Positions 32,501 to 35,514 of a stretch of DNA of 64,000 bases are shown here, piece by piece; within the stretch, counting starts at the first letter, position 1, and each line of letters starts with the position of its first letter. The notes beneath the pieces were generated by a model. That model made no database searches. It saw only the letters and a list, made by a program, of their open reading frames with translations, and had not been told where the DNA came from. This stretch comes from Nemorincola caseinilytica. Lineage in GTDB: Bacteria > Bacteroidota > Bacteroidia > Chitinophagales > Chitinophagaceae. A program made the translations under genes and the position numbers. The stretch is taken from NCBI RefSeq assembly GCF_039540515.1, contig NZ_BAABFA010000004.1, forward strand, positions 62,001 to 126,000, in the 5' to 3' direction.

Positions 32501-33292
32501 CACAGCGGCGAGGTTTGCCGCGGCACAAGTGTTACATTCACTGCTGCCGGCATGAATGGCGGCGATGCCCCTGTATACTCGTGGATGCGCAATGGTGTGC
32601 TGCAGAGCACAGGTGCTGTATATACTGTAGCGCCTAACGATGGCGATGTGGTAAGCTGCACTATGACCAGCAATGCTGTATGCCGCACTGCTAACACTGC
32701 TGCCAGCAATGAGCTGACGACAAATGTTGTCGATCCGCTGAACCCCGTTGTACAGATCACTACCGATGCTACTACTATAGTAGAGGGTCAGCCTGTTACC
32801 TTCACTGCTGTACTGTCAGGTGCAGGTACAAGCCCCGAAGTACAGTGGCTCATCAATGGCAAGGAAGTGAGCGGCGCTACTACACTCTCGTTCATCGCCA
32901 ACCTGCTGAAGGATAAGGATACCGTATCATGCAGGGTGATGACGACCGATCCATGCGGCGATAAGTTCACATTCGCTACACTGGTGGTAAATATGAGCAG
33001 TGTAAGTGTAGCTCCTGTAGCTACGGTAGATATGGATGTGCGCATCCTGCCAAACCCCAACAATGGTACGTTCACCATCAGGGGTACGCTGGGTACGCTC
33101 GCCACAGAGACCGTACAGGCCGAAGTGACCAATATGCTGGGCCAGGTGGTATACCATGGTAGCCTCAAGGCCACACGCGGTGCTATCGACCATCAGGTAA
33201 TACTCGATAATTCACTGTCCAATGGCATGTATCTGCTGCGCATATCTGCCGGCGATAAGAGCAGTGTACTGCACATTACAATTAGCAAGTAA
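11591..33292 (+). CDS. Giant (7233 aa) secreted repeat protein with T9SS C-terminal domain
   Basis: An exported, probably cell-surface-linked protein, likely an adhesin of the SprB-like size class (inference). A signal peptide (MRKLYLALLACCISAVAGAQ) opens it. Residues about 22-210 are a jelly-roll-like domain with paired aromatic and Asn landmarks. Residues about 217-1018 are a right-handed beta-helix region rich in N-N-T-I turns. Ig-like and Big_2-like domains follow with a second jelly-roll domain near 1220-1415. Repeat A (about 82 aa, 12 regular plus 3 diverged copies) covers about 2320-3588, repeat B (about 88 aa, 37 copies) about 3590-6870. Three Ig-like domains and a T9SS type A sorting domain (VRILPNPNNGTFTIRG to the end) close it. 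Nearly every repeat has two Cys, which fits one disulfide per bead. Composition is Thr, Ser, Gly, Ala, Val rich with few Lys. Confidence 0.93.
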   Translation: MRKLYLALLACCISAVAGAQALIPSANGSFESGSTFAANGWTVVNSGVNDWYLGTVVSSSGNGAYISTNGTAYTYNVDAASVVHFYRDITIPNNITALNLSFLLRGRGEASYDRLIVYVANPECVTPVAGSPASDGVTAASGGTTLNGIAGVYVQATFTAAHGSAFNSYNVALPTNLAGRTIRLIFTWQNDNSFGQPIPAAIDNIALNATAGAAPTMTGSYTVGSGGNYANLGAAITALNSNGMNGAVNLELLSTYTGDASTVTIGNIRGASSSNILTIRPASGATVTMGGTSAPLISMNGARYVTIDGRQNSTGTTSSLTIQNTSTGTAIQFVNGAVNNTVKYSTIRGGNTSTTSGCILFASTNTVEGNNNNTIDNCTILGNAAGTAWNVNNIYSAGNTTITAVCYNNKNNTISNNRIADYFSSSAATNGINIASSSDGWTITGNRFYQTATRSYGTTNAHRAILVNNTSNTLPFTITNNIIGYSSGTGTGIYTMTGAAASSFAGITVNTSNTIPVSIQSNTVTAISLTSASASATGTFFGISVAGGSANVGTLGGNVIGAGTGTGAIVQSNAFSAAVTMVGIGSGAASPALVTISNNTIGGMNAVGSTTNISSGITGIQLTGSATLSVTGNIIGSNSTANSINASTASTSGTGSQVAGIFCNATGSNTITGNTIANLNQAATTTGAHIMFGILINGASANSVISGNNVHDLYSATANTTTTAGLTGITGISVSAAATTPTIANNTVNALVATNTAAVNTGVTGIGLSGATNGTISSNVIYDLRSQNTGTTATAPPYVAGILASNPTTAVTIINNMITLGNAQTSNTAFTGIMNNANSTATIKAYFNSIYISGTAASGALPTAGFQRGNYNTTAFTTPVDLRNNVFANYRTGGTGIHYTIGNNIGVATSNASGWGSTASNTNVFSSPIANHTYWTGAKAFSGATSWQTSSAGDANSVSYGGASLPISFVNAAAGNLRLNLVGTNEPLIIGNTTTGVTTDIDGTTRSTVKTVVGAHEAALPCGGTPTPGTMSASVTSGCGDFNSTFGVSGQSVTSGINYQWQYSPDNVAAYTDILGATTASYVATITATGYYRLKLICSNSGGSAGTSPILITRTPYPVITGDNTSCIGVSNTYTFTPTGGAWASSNGSIATVSGGVVTGVAAGAVNISYTASGCLTVKSITVDPIPASYSITPAISGVCAGGTPQLLSAPAIAATTTTVTAISATGDGGFETGTTLAENGWNVLTGPGSNNWTCGAAPTVFNGARCGYVSNNGSSWTYSIGSTSGPVIWKDIAIPAGTTSINLSFYYKTGGEDFSGNTNYDQLLVYHAPTSVTPVNNAPTSITNTTSGATLILATARQATPTWTLVTASIPVGAYVGSTLRLIFKWKNDGSGGDGVPPAVDNISLTYVVPLAGYRTWAPTTGLYTDAGMTAAYTGTATNSVYASPTSATTYTATASYTSGCLRKATTNVTINATVSTPINGTLKACISGTSSLSNSTGGGAWSSSAPGVASISGGGLVTGLTAGTTIISYSIAGLCPATAVFTVNGAPGPITGSASVCTGLTTTLANTGGIGTWTSSNTTMGTVDATSGVVTGLVAGTTAISYSNGCGAPVGAVITILQTPSITGPTVSCAGINMTLTGNAGGTWSSSTPAVGTINASTGVFTPIAAGSTTINYTLGNGCTIASRTQSVTNTPTAFSISPASVSMCSSGAAQQLTAGNSLVADTVTFGTRQNMNANTGYPAPLSMYYGAQRCQFLVLASELTAMGFVAGSSFTAINTPVAVLGGSYLLNNLRIRITTTAGSSLSGFVTTGFTVVRSASDYTPVVGDNIIPFTATYTWDGTSNLVFDFAFGNNLTGDVPTSAVQYNTNTSFNSCVVYREDGVNAATAANSTTISVGPNTNRPDFVLYGTVKVAPIWSATTGLYTNALATTAYTGTATNSVYTQPSATTIYTVTSTKNGCSSSSNVTVTVPVINTYTVTGGGSFCSGGAGVSIGLNGSDNGYSYALKNGSGTTVDTKIGTGSAITFANQTAAGTYTVVATSSSPLCNANMSGSATVAVDPLPTAVSGSGAGTFCSSTIISGSNGGSGTIYYQGTNATGTSTAVAATTANITTVGTNTYYFRARSAAGCWGNAGGVTVTINNCVDVSNFAIVAANTCRSTATTVTVNSTTLAAGTYTVTYSLSGANTVSGATASITMASNTSTFSIPAGQLSAAGATTVTVTSVMDITTFSAAPSSGNIATFTVFATPATVTASGAGTFCGSTSIGGSNGSDGTIFYQGTTSNGTSTGLGGSPQTVSSTGTYYFRARSSDGCWGTQGAVTVSINPIPTAAPTNNGPICLGGTATLTANGANGASTYSWTGPDGFAAATAVATASPTVTGVYSLSVTDGSGNPGCSPSTVYTTQVTVNAKPTATVSNNGPICAGGTVTLTATPAGGATVFSWTGPDSYTAATAVASASPTATATYSLTVTNGTTQPGCMPSDVYTTSVTVRAKPTAAPSNDGYICNGGTVNLTANGANGASTYSWTGSSITGSATSATTTATPSSTTIYTLTVGDGTTDNGCTPTTQYTTSVTVNDKPVAAPTNNGAICNGGTVTLDAVPSAGANTFSWSGPSLLSASGQQPTATPTVTSVYSVVVSDGTTRSGCAPTDVYTTSVTVKSKPIAAPTNNGYICNGGTAQLTANPSGGATVFAWSGSPVSSASDENPTANPTTTTTYSLTVSDGTTGNGCTPSDIYTTTVTVNAKPTAAPSQNGYICVGGTVTLTANGANGAATYAWTGADIADNTLAVATATPTVTGVYSVSVTDGSGKPGCSPTDIYTVSVTVNDKPIAVPVNDGPICQGGTVQLTAAPAGGANTFTWSGPSLSSSAAQDPTATPTATATYSLSVSDGSTQPGCTPSDVYTTSVTVRAKPSAAPSNDGHICIGGTAQLTANPSGGATVFAWSGSPISSASDENPTANPVATTTYSLTVSDGSGDDGCAPADIYTTTVTVNAIPTAAPSQNGYICVGGTVTLTANGADGAATYAWSGADLVTTTLAAVTATPTVTGVYSLTVTDGSGKSGCAPADIYTVSVTVNDKPIAAPVNDGPICAGGTVQLTAAPAGGANTFNWSGSSLSSSSAQDPTATPTTTAIYSLTVSDGSTQPGCAPSDVYTTSVTVKPKPVATPTNNGYICNGGTAQLTAAPSGGATVFAWSGSPISSASDENPTANPTTTTTYSLTVSDGSGDDGCAPADIYTTTVTVNDKPIAAPVNSGVLCNGGTVTLNAMPAGGANTYLWSGSALATTTAQNPTATPSTGTHVYSLMVSDGSGKPGCAPSDVYTTSVTVNPAPSLTSASNDGPVCEGITLNLSANGAADVTGYSWTGPVAITNAATASASVPSSTTAASGTYSVAVNNGTGSGCTVVYTTSATVNTVPSVASITPNTTDLCVGTTVTLNAGTAAGTGVLTSYNWSGPNGYNTTTSGSSASFLATTTAQSGNYSLTVTYPGTGCTSPAVQSASVAVHNLPTLVNMTATPSSLCVGGVLSFNANGAAGSGSLISYNWSGPAGYSSTTTTQAQVYTTTASSASGVYSATVTYTGTGCTSDPVSSTAVTVNALPTPYTITGGGFYCSGGTGVEIGLDGSDPGISYQLYNGSSAVLAPRTGTGSALNFGLVTAAGTYSIMATDMTTSCTNDMNDVTVVSVGPVPTTYSVTGGGGYCAGGIGVPVGLSNGDVGVGYQLYRDGSTVGGIVSLTTAGAFNFGTFTTPGNYTVIANPGATCSRTMNSSVNVSINPLPNAYTVGGGGHYCADGTGVHITLDFSVVGINYQLYRGATTVGSPVAGANSGADFGLQTVAGTYSVLATNTTTGCVNTMNGTPAVAIDALPAVFSVTGGGAYCTGGVGQSVGLSGSTSGVNYQLYNGSTATGSAVAGTGAAISFGTLTATGTYTVRATNTSTSCVNPMSGSATISINTLPVVYAMNGGGHYCTGGTGVHVGMVNSDLGVDYILYNGSTAVDTMPGASSGLDFGLLPAGTYTVRATNTATGCERNMSGSVTVIADPLPATHTVTGGGTICENGGGVYIYLDGSNTGISYQLYNGATAVGSAQAGSSLALTFGPYTAGGTYSVLATNTATTCTKAMAGSATIYVNPAPVAQTVTGGGGYCAGGSGQPVGLFSSQNGIQYQLYNGAATVGGVVIGDGNPISFGVFTASGTYSVLATDPSNMCTRAMSGSATITINSLPVAFNVTGGGTYCATGTGVNVGLSNSVVGINYQLYVGSATDGSPVAGTGTSLPFGLKTTTGTYTVLATNASTGCSSDMSGSATVATSPVPATHIVTGGGNYCSGGTGSVIGLDGSDVGINYRLYMGSTPVGSIVAGTGAAISMDPQTVPGTYSIIATDAGSSCTATMSGSATVGINSSPSAFAVNGGGHYCAGGSGVAVGLAGSTIGVNYQLYRGATAIGSLEPGTGTAISFGSQTVAGTYTVLATASNSCTAGMTGSSTVVVDPLPTAQTMTGGGNYCAGGTGRNVGLLFANSGVNYQLYNGAATVGSPFAGANASLDFGLQTAGTYSVLATDAVTGCTNAMSGTISVVADPLPVVQTVTGGGSFCSDAGGVSVGLSGSESGVNYQLYRGSTSTGMPVGGTGAAISFGNQTVTGTYTVFATNATTGCTRNMSGNVNVTSNPAPTVYSVTGGGTLCAGASGYNIGLSGSESNVAYSLYNGATYTGITLNGTGSALNFGTFTSAGTYTVSAMNTGTSCTKAMSGGANIIVNPLPTVYTVTGGGAFCNGATGVSVGLNGSQSGVNYNMYRGATLATTVGGTGSAISFGTQTVAGTYTVNAVNATTGCSSNMTGAAGVTVNALPAVQSVTGGGSFCIGGAGVAIGLGSSQSGVLYQLYSGSTTFGSAVAGTGSAISFGNVDVAGTYTVRATNYSTSCTNNMTGSATVVINDLPVTYAMTGGGSYCQGGSGVAVGLAGSQSGVNYQLYNGAATVGSVVSGTGSAISFGIQSAAGSYTVLATNASTGCTKTMTGTSTVTINSLPTVFNVTGGGTYCIGGNGVNIGISSTTIGVNYQLYNGATAVGSPLAGSGLTADMGLQTATGTYTILATNIFTGCTRAMNGSATIGTTPLPVTQAVTGGGSYCTGGAGVTVGLASSESGISYQLYRGATVTGTSVAGNGSALSFGTQGTAGTYTVLATNTTTGCTAAMSGAATVIVNALPVAQTVSGGGSYCSGGTGVVVGLNSSQSGVSYQLYNGSTATGTSVAGTGTAISFGNMTAAGTYSVRGTITTTGCASGMTGTAMVTVNALPTAYTMTGGGSYCAGGAGVAVGLGGSNTGVTYTLYRGATAVGNASGTGSAISFGLQTVAGSYSVSASNPTTGCSNNMSGAAIVSINAMPAAQVVTGGGSYCAGGTGLHVGLALTEAGVNYQLYRNGSAIGSAVAGTGGALDLGLQAIAGTYSVSAANAATGCAADMSGAVTISVNALPSVYNVSGGGSYCAGGNGVAIGLENSQSGVLYQLYNGSVTSGSPVAGTGSAISFGLKTAAGTYSVAAVNPTTGCAADMSGTTTININSLPGSFTVTGGGSYCAGGTGVNISLSGSGNSISYQLYNGATAVGTAVTGTGGVISFGTQTAAGTYSVLATNTGTGCTKAMNATATVNINSQPTVFTVTGGGAYCAGGNGVTIGASGSQVGVNYQLYFGSVASGGLVAGTGGALNFGLKTAAGTYSVAATNATTGCAANMNGSVVVSVNSLPVAQTVTGGGAYCSGGNGVTINMGGSQTGVDYQLYNGATSVGIAMPGTGTGMSFGLQTAAGTYSVLATNVGTGCTKAMTGTPAIVVNATPIAQAMTGGGSYCAGGNGVAVGISGSQTGVNYQLYNGAATVGTAVAGTGSSLSFGLKTAAGTYSVVASTSAGCATAMAGTSTISINAVPVAFAVTGGGNYCSGGAGSAVGLSGSQSGISYQLYNGTATVGTAVAGTGASIDFGTLAAAGTYSVRATDVNTSCATGMTGTVSVNVNTLPTVYTVSGGGSYCAGGTGVNISLSNSQTGISYQLYNGATASGTAVAGTGTAINFGSRTTAGSYTVKATNTLTGCIANMSGSATIVVNATPVAQTMTGGGNICIGDAGVAVGMAGSQTGVSYRLYNGAATVGGAVAGTGNAINFGTFATAGTYSVLATNTTTGCASAMNGTSVIVVNTLPVVQTVSGGGSYCAGSEGVYVTLSGSQPGVNYQLYRDGNMTGSAVAGTGSTLSFGRQTEAGAYTAVAMNAATGCSKNMTGSATVSITALPMAQTVTGGGAYCDGTAGAHVGLSGSQTGVSYQLYVGSVASGTAVAGTGSVLDLGARTTAGIYTVKATSTAGCTNTMSNSVAINVNALPAMHSVTGGGSYCNGGTGVVIGTDGSDIDVNYILYRGADAIATVAGTNSAISFGLQTGAGNYTVVAQNAATSCTRTMTGAASVTVDALPAAYAVASAAGSYCAGGAGVTVTLGGSQAGVTYLLYNGTAQVGSVTGTGTGSISFGAQTVAGTYTVKAINNTTGCMRDMTGSATISINPLPASYSVAGGGTLCEGGAGVAIGLTSSQAGINYILRQGSTTVATVPGTGSPVTFGSHSVSGTYNVVAVNTATGCTRTMSGTAIVVVNQLPAAYNVTGGGSYCTGGNGVQVGLSNSQLSVNYQLYKDGTAIGVPVAGNGSAISLGTHTGAGTYTVMAMNTLTSCARVMSGAATISINTLPDAVTVTGGGSFCAGGTGVTIGLANSASGVSYRLYRGATALASVTGVNGPLSFGTYSVAGVYSVSAVNTTTGCASAMSGTATVSVNALPVAQTMTGGGSYCAGGTGVAIGMASSQTGVAYQLYMGSTAIGAPVTGNGSAITFGEQVAEGSYSVMATSIASCTRAMSGTASISITPVSVPSVSLSGSAAGAVCAGSEVTYTATGVNGGTSAAYQWMVNGSPVGVGATAYTYAPANGDIVSVQLTSSAACAMPATASASMTMTVNANVTPSVSITADHSGEVCRGTSVTFTAAGMNGGDAPVYSWMRNGVLQSTGAVYTVAPNDGDVVSCTMTSNAVCRTANTAASNELTTNVVDPLNPVVQITTDATTIVEGQPVTFTAVLSGAGTSPEVQWLINGKEVSGATTLSFIANLLKDKDTVSCRVMTTDPCGDKFTFATLVVNMSSVSVAPVATVDMDVRILPNPNNGTFTIRGTLGTLATETVQAEVTNMLGQVVYHGSLKATRGAIDHQVILDNSLSNGMYLLRISAGDKSSVLHITISK
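17506..17768 (+). repeat. Isolated early copy of repeat B in the giant gene
   Basis: The encoded segment TYTVTGGGSFCSGGAGVSIG, ending in the LCNANMSGSATVAVDPLPT type of closing strand, is a clear single copy of repeat B. It lies about 4.6 kb before the main repeat B array and is separated from it by Ig-like domains and the whole repeat A array. Confidence 0.8.
18551..22360 (+). repeat. Repeat A array of the giant gene (12 regular + 3 diverged units)
   Basis: Twelve consecutive units of 82-84 codons run to about 21553, followed by three more diverged units to about 22360. Each begins with NGxIC.GGT and contains a [FY].W[ST]G core, a YSL.V.DG strand, a second Cys in the GC.P motif and a closing VYTT.VTV..KP. 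Units 5-6-7, 8-9-10 and 11 show a three-unit super-period: units 5, 8 and 11 share ASDENPTANP, units 6 and 9 share SQNGYICVGGTVTL, units 7 and 10 share AQDPTATP. The super-period is about 750 bases (unit starts near 19559, 20309 and 21057). Confidence 0.9.
22361..32200 (+). repeat. Repeat B array of the giant gene (37 tandem units, about 266 bases each)
   Basis: I count 37 consecutive units of about 88 codons. Each opens with a [TS][VM]TGGG.YC.GG.GV.[VI]GL strand, continues with G[VI].YQLY.G.T..GS.V.GTG..[IL].FG.QT..GTY[ST]V.A, then a second Cys (T.C...M.G.A.V..N) and a linker L.P. Unit 33 has lost the GGG signature (AVASAAGSYC) but keeps the rest. Neighbouring units are similar at DNA level, and units 22-25 look like a duplicated pair. 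Confidence 0.9.
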
Positions 33293-33310
33293 TGAACAGT
33301 TATGAACTAT

Positions 33311-33347
33311 ATATCAAAAGGCCCGGATCTTCCGGGCCTTTTGATAT
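33311..33347. terminator. Strong terminator behind the giant gene
   Basis: A perfect 17-bp stem (33311-33327 with 33331-33347) with a 3-nt loop; the 3' arm contains tttt. It starts 18 nt after the stop codon of the giant gene and isolates it from the downstream acetyltransferase gene. Confidence 0.9.
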
Positions 33348-33407
33348 TAAAGAGGTTGCTTCTTAATACCGATCTTACTAAATTTATATACCCGCTATAC
33401 CGCATCT

Positions 33408-33872
33408 ATGCAACACATCACCACCTCGTATAAAGACTATATCATCACAACCGATAAAAGCCTCATGAACCTCGCCGACATTCATAAATGGCTGTCAGAA
33501 GAGGCATACTGGAGCAAAGAGATACCATACGATACGGTCAGGACACTTTTCGAGAATTCATATTGTATAGGCGCTATGAAGGGTACCGAGCAGATAGCCT
33601 TTGCCCGCCTGGTAACAGACTATGCCACTTTCGGCTACCTGGCCGATGTATATGTGGTAGAGGCGCATAGGGGAGAGGGTATCAGTAAGCAAATGCTCGA
33701 TCTGCTCTTCGGTATGGATTGGGTAAAATACCTGAGACGTACAATGTTATCTACTATTTACGCTCACGACCTATATCGCAAATATGGTTTCACCGAATGC
33801 CGTTACCCCGACAGGCTTATGGAGATACTGCGGTCGCCCGATATGTACAAGCAAATGACAGAAGAAACATAG
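33408..33872 (+). CDS. GNAT family N-acetyltransferase
   Basis: A 154-residue cytoplasmic protein of the GNAT fold, which transfers an acetyl group from acetyl-CoA to an amine. The acetyl-CoA pyrophosphate loop is EAHRGEGISKQML near residues 85-97, following the beta strand YLADVYVVE. The C-terminal motif AHDLYRKYGFTEC is the usual last part of the fold. The substrate cannot be told from sequence. It lies just after the terminator of the giant gene and is expressed separately. Confidence 0.88.
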   Translation: MQHITTSYKDYIITTDKSLMNLADIHKWLSEEAYWSKEIPYDTVRTLFENSYCIGAMKGTEQIAFARLVTDYATFGYLADVYVVEAHRGEGISKQMLDLLFGMDWVKYLRRTMLSTIYAHDLYRKYGFTECRYPDRLMEILRSPDMYKQMTEET

Positions 33873-34038
33873 ATGATGTTGGTACATGTAATGCCAAACT
33901 TGTGTTAAGAAGACATTTATATTTTGCATGAGATGTTCCTTTTGTGCGCTGATATTCAATGTCTTGTATGGTCTGTTTTGTCCTTGTGACATATTTTATA
34001 TAAATCCCACTTTTTACCGCCTCCGCATAGTGTGGTCG

Positions 34039-34046
34039 TAATTTTG
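34039..34046 (+). promoter_or_regulatory. Candidate -7 promoter element (TAATTTTG)
   Basis: TAATTTTG fits the TAnnTTTG consensus and lies 50 nt before the ATG at 34096. No clear TTG is seen at the expected -33 distance, so this is a tentative call. Confidence 0.4.
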
Positions 34047-34095
34047 ATGTAGCAATAACAGAGATACCTGTTTTCGTTCACCAAAAACGATCGCC

Positions 34096-34956
34096 ATGAA
34101 AAAGCTCATTGTAATTGCACTCGCCCTCATAGGTTATCTTCCGCTTAGTGCCCAGACCAAGAAGAAGCCCACCAACGCAAAACCAGCAAAGCAGGTAACT
34201 GAGACCCCGGTCAATACATCACTGCCTGCCATGAATGATGTCATTCTGCGTACACAGGCCAATGTGGACCTTCTTACTGCCAATATGGGCAATAATGCTC
34301 ACGAGCGCGATGTGAATACCATCATCAAAGATATTCAGCGGTACCTCGATTCTGCACAGGGACCACGCACCCGTGCCGATGTGCTGCTTACCAAGAATTA
34401 TACACCGCTCAGGTCGTTCTACCTTACCACTACCAACAAGACCACTGTGGCTACGGCGTTTCTCTATGCCGATGCACCCTATACATATGCCATGCACAAT
34501 GATGGTCTTGCCCTGCATATAGGCGCAGTAAAGAGTGGCGAGACATATGACCTGGGTATGAAGACCGAAAAAGGCATCATACGCACTGCCCTGCTCAACT
34601 GCCTGCTGCCATCCCTGAATGCATTCAGCGAATTCCGCGATACAGATATAAAGTATGTAGGGCTAAGTATCTACTATGGCTGCAGCGATAGCCGCGAAGA
34701 AGGGAAGAAGGTAACTCCTTATACCCTTACACTGGTAGCCCCGCTGGCCGATGTCATTCAGTATGCAGCGGGCGATATGACGGCCAAAAACCTGCTTGCC
34801 AGCTCAGAGCTATACCAGGCCGATGCCATGAACCGTGCCATACTGAACCGTGTATATATAGACATCAATGACAATTCAGATGAGGTCATACCACGGTCAC
34901 CTGCCAGGACCGTTATAATAGGTCCACTACCCGATGTCTATATGGAGGTAAAATAG
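34096..34956 (+). CDS. Secreted hypothetical protein
   Basis: A 286-residue protein I cannot assign to a family. A signal peptide is clear (MKKLIVIALALIGYLPLSAQ). A short Lys/Pro/Thr-rich segment follows (KKKPTNAKPAKQV), and then a mixed alpha/beta body with two stretches that look like paired domains: FYLTTTNKTTVATAFLYADA and DTDIKYVGLSIYYGC. Only two or three cysteines are present. There are no transmembrane helices beyond the signal and no T9SS tail, so it is probably periplasmic. It has its own candidate -7 element at 34039. The next gene starts 67 nt downstream. Confidence 0.65.
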   Translation: MKKLIVIALALIGYLPLSAQTKKKPTNAKPAKQVTETPVNTSLPAMNDVILRTQANVDLLTANMGNNAHERDVNTIIKDIQRYLDSAQGPRTRADVLLTKNYTPLRSFYLTTTNKTTVATAFLYADAPYTYAMHNDGLALHIGAVKSGETYDLGMKTEKGIIRTALLNCLLPSLNAFSEFRDTDIKYVGLSIYYGCSDSREEGKKVTPYTLTLVAPLADVIQYAAGDMTAKNLLASSELYQADAMNRAILNRVYIDINDNSDEVIPRSPARTVIIGPLPDVYMEVK

Positions 34957-35023
34957 CTGTACACAATGTGTAGAGATATTTCAACATAACACACACCATT
35001 TCATAACTTAAAAACCTTTAACT

Positions 35024-35365
35024 ATGAGAACTATAAAAGGGATATTAGCTACTGCCGCCATAGTACTGGCATGTAGCGCTGCCGCACCGGCACAGATATA
35101 TGTGGAAGTAAGGCCTACCATACCTGTATATACACGTCCTGCATCTCCCGGCCCGGGTTATGTGTGGATAGAGGAGGACTGGAATCCCTACAGCGACCGC
35201 TACGAATGGCGTGGTGGTTACTGGGCTCCTGCCAGAACAGGTTACTATTACAGGCCCGGCCGTTGGCGCCATTCGGCCCGCGGTTATTACTGGTCTCCCG
35301 GTGGCTGGCGCCAGCATGGTCATCGCCATGGCAACGGCCGTGGACATGGTCACCCTCGCAGGTAA
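35024..35365 (+). CDS. Small secreted WXXGXW-repeat protein
   Basis: A 113-residue exported protein with a signal peptide (MRTIKGILATAAIVLACSAA, then APAQ). The mature part carries W..G.W-type repeats: WRGGYWAPAR, YRPGRWRHS and YYWSPGGWRQ, as in the YXWXXGXX/WXXGXW family (Pfam PF12779). Such proteins are common in Bacteroidota and proteobacteria and have no settled role. The C-terminus is rich in His, Gly and Arg and might bind metal (inference). A strong terminator follows at 35401-35430. Confidence 0.75.
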   Translation: MRTIKGILATAAIVLACSAAAPAQIYVEVRPTIPVYTRPASPGPGYVWIEEDWNPYSDRYEWRGGYWAPARTGYYYRPGRWRHSARGYYWSPGGWRQHGHRHGNGRGHGHPRR

Positions 35366-35400
35366 GCTGTTAATGTGAGTTATAGTGGTATTGCCACAGC

Positions 35401-35430
35401 AAGAGGTCGTCTCATCAGAGACGACCTCTT
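35401..35430. terminator. Terminator after the WXXGXW-repeat gene
   Basis: A perfect 12-bp stem (aagaggtcgtct at 35401-35412 and agacgacctctt at 35419-35430) with a 6-nt loop, followed by tttc. Confidence 0.85.
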
Positions 35431-35514
35431 TTCATGTACCTTGTTAGATGCATATAAGGGTTAGATGGTTTATTAAGATCTGTTCTTATCTTACAAGCTA
35501 AAGTTCATTGTAGT

